Source: Roseococcus suduntuyensis
Lineage (GTDB): Bacteria; Pseudomonadota; Alphaproteobacteria; Acetobacterales; Acetobacteraceae
Direction: 5' to 3'
Assembly (NCBI RefSeq): GCF_014196305.1
Contig: NZ_JACIDJ010000005.1
Coordinates: 62,001-126,000 of the forward strand
DNA: 64,000 nt
The number at the start of each line of letters is the position of its first letter. Position 1 is the first letter of the stretch. Made by a program: the position numbers and the translations under genes. Below the pieces are notes generated by a model. That model was not told where the DNA came from, searched no databases, and was given only the letters and a program-made list of their open reading frames with translations. Below, in pieces: positions 8,291 through 16,197 of this stretch.

Positions 8291-8839
8291 TCACTGCTCG
8301 GGGCGTTCGTAGCCGGTGGCGACCTCGACGGGCTGGATGTCTCCGCGCAGCAGGGCCACGCGCTTCACCAGCTCCGACAGGCCTTGCAGGGCCAGCAGGG
8401 CGAAGCCCAGCGGCATCAGCAGCTTGACCGGCCAGCGCACCAGCCCGCCCGGGGCGGGCGAGATCTCATGGCGCATCCAGCTGTCCAGGAAGAAGGGCCA
8501 GGTCATCCAGGCCAGCAGGAAGATGGCGGGCAGCATGAAGAACAGCAGACCGAAGACATCCACCCACAGCCGCCCCCGCTCGCCCAGCATGGCGTACAGG
8601 ATGTCCACCCGCACATGCTGGTTGCGCTGCAGGGTGTAGCTGGCGCCCAGCATCACCACGCCGGCGAAGAGATACCATTGCACCTCCAGCCAGCCATTGT
8701 GGGAGAAGTTGAAGCCATAGCGCAGCACGGCGTTGGTGGCGCTGATGGCGCAGGCCAGCAGGATGCACCAGTCGGCCAGGCGGCCGCAGCGCTCATTCAC
8801 CCAATCCACCCCCCGGCTGAAGCCGAGCAGCACCCACAT
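8291..8839 (-). CDS. TRAP transporter small permease subunit (DctQ)
   Basis: A 182-residue protein with four predicted helices: RLADWCILLACAISATNAVLRY, the central WLEVQWYLFAGVVMLGAS motif typical of DctQ, FGLLFFMLPAIFLLAWMTWPF and a C-terminal LLMPLGFALLALQGLSE. DctQ stabilises and partners DctM in TRAP transporters. The start at 8839 has a GGAGGG site upstream; the longer frame beyond it is arginine/proline-rich and not credible. It heads the two-gene operon and diverges from the hydrogenase-like operon across about 130 bp. Confidence 0.9.
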   Translation of the reverse strand: MWVLLGFSRGVDWVNERCGRLADWCILLACAISATNAVLRYGFNFSHNGWLEVQWYLFAGVVMLGASYTLQRNQHVRVDILYAMLGERGRLWVDVFGLLFFMLPAIFLLAWMTWPFFLDSWMRHEISPAPGGLVRWPVKLLMPLGFALLALQGLSELVKRVALLRGDIQPVEVATGYERPEQ

Positions 8840-8932
8840 GACCTGATCCCTCCGCGCGGACAGCAGCGCGTTAAACAAAAGAGGCGGCTTGTCCAGCCTC
8901 GCCTTGGGCGCCGTGGTGGATACAATGGAGGA

Positions 8933-8980
8933 ATGATGGGGCGACTCGGGCAATCGGCGGGGGTTTCGGGGGCGTGCTGA
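8933..8980 (+). CDS. 15-codon upstream reading frame overlapping the hyfB-like start
   Basis: The frame MMGRLGQSAGVSGAC has an excellent ribosome-binding site (TGGAGGA) just before ATG 8933, and its TGA at 8978-8980 overlaps the start region of the next gene, whose GTG is at 8974. The hyfB-like GTG itself has only weak Shine-Dalgarno sequence. The likely role is translational coupling: ribosomes loaded at 8933 terminate next to GTG 8974 and reinitiate. Nothing shows that the peptide itself is functional, and the product resembles no known leader. Confidence 0.4.
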   Translation: MMGRLGQSAGVSGAC

Positions 8981-10971
8981 CGCTTCTCGGCCTCGGCTTG
9001 CTCGCGCTGGCGGTGCTGGCGGGGCTGGGGGCCGCGGGGCTGGGACGGCGGTTGGTGCCGCTGGGTGCCGCGGCGGTCGCGGCCGTGCTGGGCGCCGTGG
9101 CCGTGGCCACGCTGGCGCTGGGGCCGGTCGAGGAGGCCGTTCTCGCCCTCGGCCCGCCCTGGGGGCCGGCGCGCGTGGCGCTGGATGCGCTCTCGGCCTG
9201 GTTCCTGCTGGTGCTGGCGGTGGTGGCGCTGCCCGCTGCCCTCTTCGCTGCCGCAACGGGGCCGTCCAGCCGGGCGGAGGCCGCGGCCTTCCCGCTCTTT
9301 CTCGCCGCCATGGTGCTGGTGCTGCTGGCGGCCGACGCCTTCACCCTGCTGCTGGGCTTCGAGGTCATGTCTCTCGCCTCCTGGGCCCTGGTGGCGGCGC
9401 GGCACCCGGCCGGGCGCGGACGGCGCGCGGCGCGGCTCTATTTCGGCTTCGCGGCCTTCTCAGGCCTCTGCCTCATCGCGGGCTTCGCTTTGCTCTCGGC
9501 GCCCGGCATGGGCTTTTCCGAGATGCGCGCGGCCCCGCCCGAGGGCTGGCGCGGCACGCTGGCCCTGGTGCTGATCCTGCTGGGGGCGGGGTCCAAGGCG
9601 GGGCTGCTGCCCTTCCACCTCTGGCTGCCGCTGGCCCACCCGGCCGCCGCCACGCCCGTCTCGGCGCTGATGTCGGGCGCCATGGTGAAGATCGCGCTCT
9701 ATGTGCTGGTGCGCGCCCTGTTCGACCTGGCGGGCGTGGCGCAGCCGGGCTGGTGGGGCGCGCCATTGGTGGTGCTGGGGGCCGCCACGGCGCTGTGGGG
9801 CGCCATCCGCGCCAATGTCGAGACCGACATCAAGGCCATCCTGGCCTGCTCCACGCTGGAGAATGTGGGGCTGATCACGCTGGCGCTGGGGCTTGCCCTG
9901 GTGTTCCGGGGGGCGGACCTGGCGCCGCTGGCCGCCCTGGCGCTGTCCGCCGCGCTGCTGCACACGCTGGTGCATGCGGGGTTCAAGGGGCTGCTGTTCC
10001 TCGTGGCGGGCGCGGTGGCCGAGCAGGCGGGCAGCCGCGACCCCGACCGGCTGGGCGGGCTGATCCACCGCATGCCCTGGGTGGCGGGGCTGGCCATGCT
10101 GGGCGCGGCCTCCGCCGCCGCGCTGCCGCCCTTCTCGGGCTTCGCCAGCGAATGGCTGGTGTTGCAGGCGCTGATCCAGAGCTGGCGGGTGGCGGAATTG
10201 CCGGTGCAACTGCTCTCGGCGGCGGCGCTGGTCACGGCGGGGATGGCGCTGGCCCTGGCGGCGGCGGCCATGCTGCGCTTCGTGGGGCTTGTTTTCCTGG
10301 GCCGGCCGCGCACCCCGCGCGCGGCGGGCGCGCTGGATGCCTCGGGGCTGATGCGCGCAGCGCTGGTGGTGGCGGGGGCGGTCTGTGCCGCGCTGGCGTT
10401 GCTGGCCGCGCCGGCGTTGGGCCTCGCGGGCGGCATCGTGACCGGGTTGCTGGGCGAGGGCGCGGCCCCGCCCATCTCCGGGCTGGACCTCATTCTGGGC
10501 GAGGCGGGCGCCCGCTACGCCCCCTGGGCCGTCACGGCGCTGCTGGCGGGGCTGACCCTGGCGCTGTGGTATGGGCTGCACCGCAAGGGCGCGCCCGAAC
10601 CTCGGCGCGGCCCCGCCTGGGATTGCGGCTTCATGCCCCCGCCGGCCGACCTGCCCTTCGGCGACCCGCTGACTCAGCCCAGCGCCGCCGGTGCGGCCCA
10701 GCCCATCCGCCGCGCCTTGGGCAGGCTGGCGCTGGCGCAGCGCGAGACGCACCACCCCGCCACCCCCGGCAGCACCGTCCCAGCGCGGCTGCGCGTCGAG
10801 GCGCGGGATCATGGCTTTGTCGCCTTGCTCTGGCCGCTGGGCCGGCTGCGGCGCCTGGCCGGGCACCAGGCGGAGCGGCTGCGTGGGCTTCCGCTCTCGG
10901 CCTATCTGGCGCTGGCGCTGGGCACACTGGTGCTGCTGCTGGCGCTGCTGGCCTGGGGAGCGGTGGCATGA
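8974..10971 (+). CDS. HyfB-like antiporter subunit of a hydrogenase-4/complex-I-like complex
   Basis: A 665-residue multi-helix membrane protein of the NuoL/M/N-HyfB proton-conducting family. It contains the channel helices with key lysines and glutamates (LLLGFEVMSLASWALVAARH, GAGSKAGLLPFHLWLPLAHP, VSALMSGAMVKIALYVLVR, TDIKAILACSTLENVGLI) and a hydrophilic C-terminal extension with PRRGPAWDCGF, a stretch characteristic of HyfB/HycC. It would form a proton channel in the membrane arm. The start is GTG 8974. It is followed by five further subunit genes, all overlapping or nearly so, through 16056. Confidence 0.9.
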   Translation: MLTLLGLGLLALAVLAGLGAAGLGRRLVPLGAAAVAAVLGAVAVATLALGPVEEAVLALGPPWGPARVALDALSAWFLLVLAVVALPAALFAAATGPSSRAEAAAFPLFLAAMVLVLLAADAFTLLLGFEVMSLASWALVAARHPAGRGRRAARLYFGFAAFSGLCLIAGFALLSAPGMGFSEMRAAPPEGWRGTLALVLILLGAGSKAGLLPFHLWLPLAHPAAATPVSALMSGAMVKIALYVLVRALFDLAGVAQPGWWGAPLVVLGAATALWGAIRANVETDIKAILACSTLENVGLITLALGLALVFRGADLAPLAALALSAALLHTLVHAGFKGLLFLVAGAVAEQAGSRDPDRLGGLIHRMPWVAGLAMLGAASAAALPPFSGFASEWLVLQALIQSWRVAELPVQLLSAAALVTAGMALALAAAAMLRFVGLVFLGRPRTPRAAGALDASGLMRAALVVAGAVCAALALLAAPALGLAGGIVTGLLGEGAAPPISGLDLILGEAGARYAPWAVTALLAGLTLALWYGLHRKGAPEPRRGPAWDCGFMPPPADLPFGDPLTQPSAAGAAQPIRRALGRLALAQRETHHPATPGSTVPARLRVEARDHGFVALLWPLGRLRRLAGHQAERLRGLPLSAYLALALGTLVLLLALLAWGAVA

Positions 10972-11930
10972 TGGCCACCTTCCTCGCGCTGCTGACGCAG
11001 ATCCTGCACGCCGCCCTCATCCTTGCCGCGGCGCCGCTGGTGGTGGGCGGGGTGCGCTGGGTGAAGGCGCGGCTGCTGGGCCGGCGCGGACCGCACCCCC
11101 TCCAGCCCCTGCGCGACCTGTTGAAGCTGCTGCGCAAGCGCCCGGTGCTGGCCGATGGATCGAGCGTCGTCACCCGCGCCACCCCCTATGTGGCCCTGGC
11201 GGCGACGCTGCTGGCCGCGCTGCTGGTGCCGGGCTTCGCGCAGGGCATGGCGCTGGCGCCGGTCGCGGACCTCATCCTCATCGCGGGGCTGCTGGCGCTG
11301 GCGCGGATGGCGCTGGCGCTGGCTGGGCATGACGCGGGAACCGCCTTCGGGGGCCTGGGTGCCGCGCGCGAGATGACCTTCGCCGCCTTCGCCGAACCCG
11401 CCCTGCTGGCCTCCGTGCTGGTGCTGGCGGTGCTGGCGGGCAGTTCCAACCTCGACGCCATCGCCGCCTTGTTCCGCGAGGGCAGCCTGGGCATCCGTGT
11501 CTCCCTGCTGTTCGTGTTGATGGCGCTGATGGCCGTGGCGCTGGCCGAGAATGCCCGTGTGCCGGTGGACAACCCGGCCACCCACCTGGAACTGACCATG
11601 GTCCATGAGGCCATGCTGCTGGAGGCCTCGGGCCGGCACCTCGCCCTGTGGGAGGCGCAGGCGGCGTTGAAGCTGACGGTCTGGCTCGCGCTGCTGGCGG
11701 CGATCTTCCTGCCCTTCGGCGCGGCGCCGGCCGGCGCGGGGCCGATTGGCTGGGTGGTGGGGCTGGTGCTGTGGGGCGCGAAGATGGCGCTGCTGGCCGT
11801 GGCGCTGGCGGTCTTCGAGACGGCCATCGCCAAGATGCGCGTCTTCCGCGTACCGGAATTCCTGGGGGCCGCGCTGCTGCTGGCGCTGCTGGCGGCGGCC
11901 CTTGTCTTTATCACGACAGGACTTGCGTGA
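10968..11930 (+). CDS. HyfC-like (NuoH/HycD family) membrane subunit
   Basis: A 320-residue, roughly 8-helix homologue of NuoH/HycD, the subunit that connects the peripheral and membrane arms. Features include GGVRWVKARLLGRRGPHPLQ, LRDLLKLLRKRPV, and the acidic loop AENARVPVDNPATHLELTMVHE, which in NuoH carries charged residues of the quinone/proton pathway. ATG 10968 overlaps the upstream stop (ATGATG, so translation could also start one codon later). The last codons ITTGLA are duplicated just downstream in a tiny frame that bridges to the next gene. Confidence 0.9.
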   Translation: MMATFLALLTQILHAALILAAAPLVVGGVRWVKARLLGRRGPHPLQPLRDLLKLLRKRPVLADGSSVVTRATPYVALAATLLAALLVPGFAQGMALAPVADLILIAGLLALARMALALAGHDAGTAFGGLGAAREMTFAAFAEPALLASVLVLAVLAGSSNLDAIAALFREGSLGIRVSLLFVLMALMAVALAENARVPVDNPATHLELTMVHEAMLLEASGRHLALWEAQAALKLTVWLALLAAIFLPFGAAPAGAGPIGWVVGLVLWGAKMALLAVALAVFETAIAKMRVFRVPEFLGAALLLALLAAALVFITTGLA

Positions 11931-11956
11931 TGCTTATCACGACGGGCCTCGCATGA
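11930..11956 (+). CDS. 8-codon mini-frame duplicating the HyfC C-terminus
   Basis: ATG 11930 overlaps the TGA of the hyfC-like gene (TGATG), and the mini-frame's own TGA (11954-11956) overlaps the ATG of the hyfE-like gene (ATGA). It encodes MLITTGLA. The 23-base stretch 11934-11956 is a diverged copy of 11908-11930. All four differences are third-position synonymous changes, so ITTGLA is kept. It most simply acts as a stepping stone for coupled translation from hyfC to hyfE. Whether the peptide has any role is unknown. Confidence 0.45.
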   Translation: MLITTGLA

Positions 11957-12624
11957 CCGGCCCCGGGGACATCGCCTATGACGTGGCGCATCTGTTGGGC
12001 GGGGCCATGCTGCTGGTCGGCTTCGTCATGCTGGGCCAGCGGCGAATCGGCGCGCTGATTGCCGCACTCGCCGCGCAGGGTGTGTTGCTGGCGCTGGCGG
12101 CCTTTTGGCAGGGCCATGTCCAGGCGGCGCCGCAACTCTATCTGACGGGGCTGATCGCGCTGCTGGCCAAGGGCATCGCCATCCCTCTGGTGCTGCACCG
12201 CCTGGCGGGCGAACTGCCGCCGCCGCTCCGCACCGAGGCGCCGGGCCGGATGGGCGCGGGGCTGGTGCTGGGGGTGGGGCTGGTGGGGCTGGCCATGTTG
12301 GTCGTCGTGCCGGCCACCACGGGGGCAGGCGCCTTGGCGCGGGTGGACCTCTCCATGGCGCTGTCCATCCTGCTGCTGGGGGCGCTGATGATGGTGACGC
12401 GGCGCAGTGCCCTGGCCCATGTGGCGGGGCTTCTGACCATCGAGAACGGGCTGATCCTGGCCGCGGTGGGCGTGGCCGGCATGCCGCTGGTGGTGGAGCT
12501 TTCGGCGGGCGGCCTGGTGCTGGTGGTGGCGCTGATCGCGGGTGTTTTCGCGCGGCAGATGCGCGAACGCTTCGCCAGCCTCGATCCGGGCGTGCTGGAC
12601 CGCCACCGGGGGGAAGGGCGATGA
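11953..12624 (+). CDS. HyfE-like membrane subunit
   Basis: A 223-residue membrane protein of the HyfE family, whose helices resemble NuoK (LLTIENGLILAAVG with the conserved glutamate, then GGLVLVVALIAGVFARQMRERF). It would sit in the membrane arm next to the antiporter subunits. The start ATG at 11953 overlaps the stop of the 8-codon mini-frame, and its TGA overlaps the next ATG. HyfE occurs in hydrogenase-4 and Ehr-type complexes but not in hydrogenase-3, which supports the assignment of the cluster. Confidence 0.88.
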   Translation: MTGPGDIAYDVAHLLGGAMLLVGFVMLGQRRIGALIAALAAQGVLLALAAFWQGHVQAAPQLYLTGLIALLAKGIAIPLVLHRLAGELPPPLRTEAPGRMGAGLVLGVGLVGLAMLVVVPATTGAGALARVDLSMALSILLLGALMMVTRRSALAHVAGLLTIENGLILAAVGVAGMPLVVELSAGGLVLVVALIAGVFARQMRERFASLDPGVLDRHRGEGR

Positions 12625-14048
12625 GCCTCGCCACCGCCCTGATTCTGTTGCCGCTGCTGGGGGCCGCGCTGCTGGCCGCGCTGCCGCGCGTGGCGCCGCT
12701 GCTGAATATCGCCATCTCAGCCGGTTCGCTGGTGCTGGCGCTGCTGCTGCTGGCCGGGCCCCTGCCGCAGGGCGAGGGCTGGCTGCGGGCCGATGCGCTC
12801 TCGGTCTCGCTGGTGGTGCTGGCGGGAATCGTGGGGCTCGGCACCGCCGTCTTCTCCTGGCAGGACATCCGGGACGAGGGCTTCGACACCGCGCGCACCC
12901 GCTTCTACCACGCGGCCTTCCAGGGCTTCATGGCCACGCATTTCCTGGCGCTGCTGTCCGACAATCTCGGCATCATGTGGGTGGCGATCGAGGCGGGCAC
13001 GCTCGCCTGTGTGCTGATGGTGGGGCTGCACCGCACGCCCGCCGCCATCGAGGCCGCGTGGAAGTTCTTCATCCTCTGCGGTTTCGGCATCGCGCTCGCC
13101 TTGTTCGGCATCATCGTGCTGGCGCTGGCGGCCGCCCCGCATTTGCCCCATGGCGACCTGCGGCTTTCGGCCACGGCGCTGCGCGAAATCGCGCCGCTGG
13201 CCGAACCCGGTCTGCTCAACCTCGCCTTCGTCTTCCTGCTGGTGGGCTTCGGCACCAAGGCGGGGTTGGTGCCGCTGCATTCCTGGCTGCCCGACGCCCA
13301 TGCCGAGGGCCCCACCCCCATCGCCGCCGTGCTGTCGGGGCTGCTGCTGAACAGCGCCATGCTGGGCATCCTGCGCGGCGAGGCCATCGTGGCGGCGCAC
13401 CCGGGCTCCTGGGCGCCGGGCGGTTTCCTGATCGGCATGGGGCTGGCTTCGCTGCTGCTGGCGGGCGTCACGCTTTGGCGGCGGCGCGACGCCAAGCGCC
13501 TCTTCGGCTGGAGCAGCATCGAGCATATGGGCATCGCGGCCATCGCCTTCGGTGTGGGCGGGCCGGCCGGGAACATGGCGGGCATCCTGCACCTCTGGGG
13601 CCATTCCCTGCTGAAATCGGCGGCCTTCTTCGCCATCGGGCGTGCGGCAAGGCTCAAGGGCGGGCAGCGCATGGACCAGATCGGCGGGCTGGCGCGCAGC
13701 CACCCCGCACTGGGCTGGGGGCTGGTGCTGGTGATGGCGGGGCTGGCGGGGCTGCCGCCGGCCAGCCTCTTCGCGTCGGAATGGATGCTGGCGGCGGCCC
13801 TGGGCCGTGAGGCGCCCTGGCTGCTGCTGCCCTATGTGGCGGGGCTGCTGGTGGCCGCACTCGCCCTGCTGCACGCCATGCAGCGTCTTTGCCTGGGCCC
13901 AGCCACGCCGGATGTGGCGCCCGGCCCCGCGGGCTGGGCCACGCTGGGGCCCATCTGGTGCAACCTGGTGCTGGCCGTGATCCTCGCCATCGCCCTGCCG
14001 GCCCCCCTGCGCGCCCTGCTGCGCGACGCCGCACAGGTGCTGGGATGA
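12621..14048 (+). CDS. HyfF-like antiporter subunit (NuoL/M/N family)
   Basis: A 475-residue antiporter-like subunit. The conserved transport motifs are present: MWVAIEAGTLACVLMVGLHR (acidic residue in the first channel half), GFGTKAGLVPLHSWLPDAHAE with the key lysine, PTPIAAVLSGLLLNSAM, and FGWSSIEHMGIAAIAFGVG. It would form a second proton channel beside the HyfB-like subunit. The ATG overlaps the HyfE stop and the stop overlaps the large-subunit ATG. E. coli hydrogenase-4 has three such subunits (HyfB, D, F); only two are encoded here. Confidence 0.9.
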   Translation: MSLATALILLPLLGAALLAALPRVAPLLNIAISAGSLVLALLLLAGPLPQGEGWLRADALSVSLVVLAGIVGLGTAVFSWQDIRDEGFDTARTRFYHAAFQGFMATHFLALLSDNLGIMWVAIEAGTLACVLMVGLHRTPAAIEAAWKFFILCGFGIALALFGIIVLALAAAPHLPHGDLRLSATALREIAPLAEPGLLNLAFVFLLVGFGTKAGLVPLHSWLPDAHAEGPTPIAAVLSGLLLNSAMLGILRGEAIVAAHPGSWAPGGFLIGMGLASLLLAGVTLWRRRDAKRLFGWSSIEHMGIAAIAFGVGGPAGNMAGILHLWGHSLLKSAAFFAIGRAARLKGGQRMDQIGGLARSHPALGWGLVLVMAGLAGLPPASLFASEWMLAAALGREAPWLLLPYVAGLLVAALALLHAMQRLCLGPATPDVAPGPAGWATLGPIWCNLVLAVILAIALPAPLRALLRDAAQVLG

Positions 14049-15538
14049 GGGCGGCCAAGGTGCTGGAATCGGGCGTCATCGCCCCCTGCATGCCCTGGCC
14101 GCGCACGGTGCTGGACGCCGCCGCCTGGCTGCGCCTGCGCGAGGCATTGGCAAGCGACCCGAGCCTCGACCTGCTGGCGCTGTGGGGCGAGCCCGGCTTC
14201 GTCCATGCCGCCTTCCTCGACATCGCGGCCCCCCGCCTGTGGCTGGCCAGCACGGCGGTGGAGGGCGGCCGCGTGCCGGCGCTCTCGCCCGTGCGGCCCG
14301 GGGCCGCGCTGTTCGAACGCGCCCTGCATGATCTCTGGGGCATCACGGCCGAGGGCGCGGTGGACGCCCGCCCCTGGCTCGACCATGGCCGCTGGCCGGT
14401 GCGCGCGCCGCTCTCGCCCCGCCCGCTCAGCCACAGCCCCGCCGCCGACCCCATGGAATTCCTGCCCGCCGAGGGCGCGGGCGTGCACCAGATCCCGGTC
14501 GGCCCCATCCATGCCGGGATCATCGAGCCCGGGCATTTCCGCTTCCATGTCCAGGGCGAGACCATCGTGAGGCTGGAGGCGCGGCTGGGCTGGACGCACA
14601 AGGGCACGCTGTCGCTGCTGCAGGGCAAGTCGCCGCGCGTGGCGGCACGCTTCGCGGCGCGCCTTTCGGGCGACAGCACCGTGGCGCATTCGCTGGCTTT
14701 CGCCCGTGCCGCCGAGGCCGCTTCGGGCGCCGAGGCCCCGCCCCGCGCCACGGCTCTGCGCGCCGTGATGCTGGAGCTGGAGCGGCTGCACAACCACCTG
14801 AACGACATGGGCTTCATCGCCAATGACGCCGCCTTCGCGCCGCTGCACGCCGAGGCCGGGCTGCTGCGCGAGGCCCTGCTGCGCGCCCAGCACCAGGCCT
14901 TCGGCCACCGGCTGATGATGGACCGCGTGGTGCCGGGCGGTGTGGCCATGGACCTTTCGCCCGAGGGCCAGGCCGCCATCGAGGCCGCGCTGGCGGGTGC
15001 CGCCGCCGGCCTGCCGCGCCTGCTGCGGATGTATGAAGGCCATGCCAGCCTGCAGGACCGCGTGCTGGCGACCGGCCTCCTCCCGCCCGCGCTGGTCGCC
15101 GCTTTCGCGCCGGGGGGCGTGGTGGGCCGCGCCGCCGGCCGCGCCTTCGACGCGCGGATGCTGACGGGCGAGATGGCGGACTGCCCCACCCAGCCCGGCG
15201 CCGACGTGGATGCCCGCTGGCGCCAGCGCCATGCCGAGGCGCTGGCCGCCATCGCGCGCGTGCGGACCCTGCTGGCCGGCCTGCCGCCCGGCCCGCTGAC
15301 CGTTTCGCTGGGCCATGGCGAGGCGCGCGAAGGGGTGGCGCTGGTCGAGGGCTTCCGCGGCGAATGCCTGGCCTGGCTCGCGCTGGATGAGGGCGGGCTG
15401 ATCCGCGCGGCCTTCCTGCGCGACCCCTCCTGGCTGCACTGGCCGCTGCTGGAGGCGGCCGTCATCGGCAACATCGTGGCCGACTTCCCCCTCATCAACA
15501 AAAGCTTCAACGCGAGCTACAGCGGGGTGGATCTCTGA
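14045..15538 (+). CDS. HyfG-like fused NuoC/NuoD-type large subunit lacking nickel ligands
   Basis: A 497-residue protein with an N-terminal NuoC-like domain (to about residue 125, ALHDLWGITAEG) and a C-terminal NuoD/[NiFe]-hydrogenase large-subunit domain (VGPIHAGIIEPGHFRF, ARLGWTHKG, LELERLHNHLNDMG, DRVVPGGVA). The N-terminal CxxC that binds nickel in hydrogenases is replaced by Ser208-Gly-Asp-Ser211 (ARLSGDSTVAHS). The C-terminal DPCxxC is replaced by a terminal NKSFNASYSGVDL stretch. It therefore cannot bind a NiFe centre and is not a hydrogenase; it fits the Ehr (energy-converting hydrogenase-related) group, for which no reaction is established to my knowledge. Confidence 0.9.
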   Translation: MRAAKVLESGVIAPCMPWPRTVLDAAAWLRLREALASDPSLDLLALWGEPGFVHAAFLDIAAPRLWLASTAVEGGRVPALSPVRPGAALFERALHDLWGITAEGAVDARPWLDHGRWPVRAPLSPRPLSHSPAADPMEFLPAEGAGVHQIPVGPIHAGIIEPGHFRFHVQGETIVRLEARLGWTHKGTLSLLQGKSPRVAARFAARLSGDSTVAHSLAFARAAEAASGAEAPPRATALRAVMLELERLHNHLNDMGFIANDAAFAPLHAEAGLLREALLRAQHQAFGHRLMMDRVVPGGVAMDLSPEGQAAIEAALAGAAAGLPRLLRMYEGHASLQDRVLATGLLPPALVAAFAPGGVVGRAAGRAFDARMLTGEMADCPTQPGADVDARWRQRHAEALAAIARVRTLLAGLPPGPLTVSLGHGEAREGVALVEGFRGECLAWLALDEGGLIRAAFLRDPSWLHWPLLEAAVIGNIVADFPLINKSFNASYSGVDL

Positions 15539-16056
15539 TGCTCTGGCCCCGCCTTGCCCGGAACCTGCTGCGTCCGCCCGTGACCGACGCGCCCGTGGTG
15601 CCGCTGCCCGAGGTGGTGGCCGCGCTGCGCGAGCGCATGGAGGCGGCCTCCATGCGGCGGCTCGGCCGTTCGCTCGCCATCCGCCAGGTGGATGCGGGCA
15701 GCTGCAATGGCTGCGAGCTGGAGATCAACGCGCTCCAGAACGTGGCGCATGACCTGGAGCGCTTCGGGTTGCGTTTCGTGGCCTCGCCCCGCCATGCCGA
15801 TGTGCTGCTGGTGACCGGCCCGCTCACGCGCAACATGGCCGAGGCCCTGCTGCGCGCCCGCGCCGCCACGCCGGAGCCGGTGTGGATCGTGGCGGCCGGC
15901 GATTGCGCGGTGGATGGCGGTGTCTTCAAGGGCAGCTATGCGGTGCTGGGCGGCGTCGAGGCGGTGCTGATGCCCGACCTCATCATCCCCGGCTGCCCTC
16001 CGAGCCCGACCGAGCTGCTGGAAGGCCTGGTCGCCCTGGTCGAAGCGAACGCCTGA
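15538..16056 (+). CDS. HyfI/NuoB-like [4Fe-4S] small subunit
   Basis: A 172-residue soluble subunit of the NuoB/HyfI family. All four ligands of the proximal [4Fe-4S] cluster are present: Cys56 and Cys59 in GSCNGCELE, Cys123 in AGDCAVDGG and Cys153 in PGCPPSP. So electron transfer to the large subunit is retained even though that subunit lacks nickel ligands. It is the last gene of the operon; ATG 15538 overlaps the upstream TGA. No NuoI/HyfH or HyfA ferredoxin-like gene follows, so the electron donor or acceptor is not encoded here. Confidence 0.93.
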   Translation: MLWPRLARNLLRPPVTDAPVVPLPEVVAALRERMEAASMRRLGRSLAIRQVDAGSCNGCELEINALQNVAHDLERFGLRFVASPRHADVLLVTGPLTRNMAEALLRARAATPEPVWIVAAGDCAVDGGVFKGSYAVLGGVEAVLMPDLIIPGCPPSPTELLEGLVALVEANA

Positions 16057-16197
16057 ACCTTCTTGCCTGCTCCGCCCCCCCTCGTTTCCGCATACCCCCT
16101 GCACGAAGCCTTGGAATGGGCCGGGACGGGGGGCGGGCGCATCTTCCTTCCATCAGCGGAGGCCATCGCCGCCGCACAGATCGGAAGGAACTTGAAG

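Noticed and set aside
11908-11956. Frameshift or assembly error at the hyfC-hyfE junction
   Set aside because: The two copies differ by four synonymous changes, which an assembly duplication would not create, and both neighbouring genes have complete ends.
14045-15538. Plain NADH dehydrogenase subunit C/D of complex I
   Set aside because: The neighbouring HyfB, HyfE and HyfF-type genes, the absence of nuoE/F/G/I and the gene order fit hydrogenase-4/Ehr clusters, not a nuo operon.
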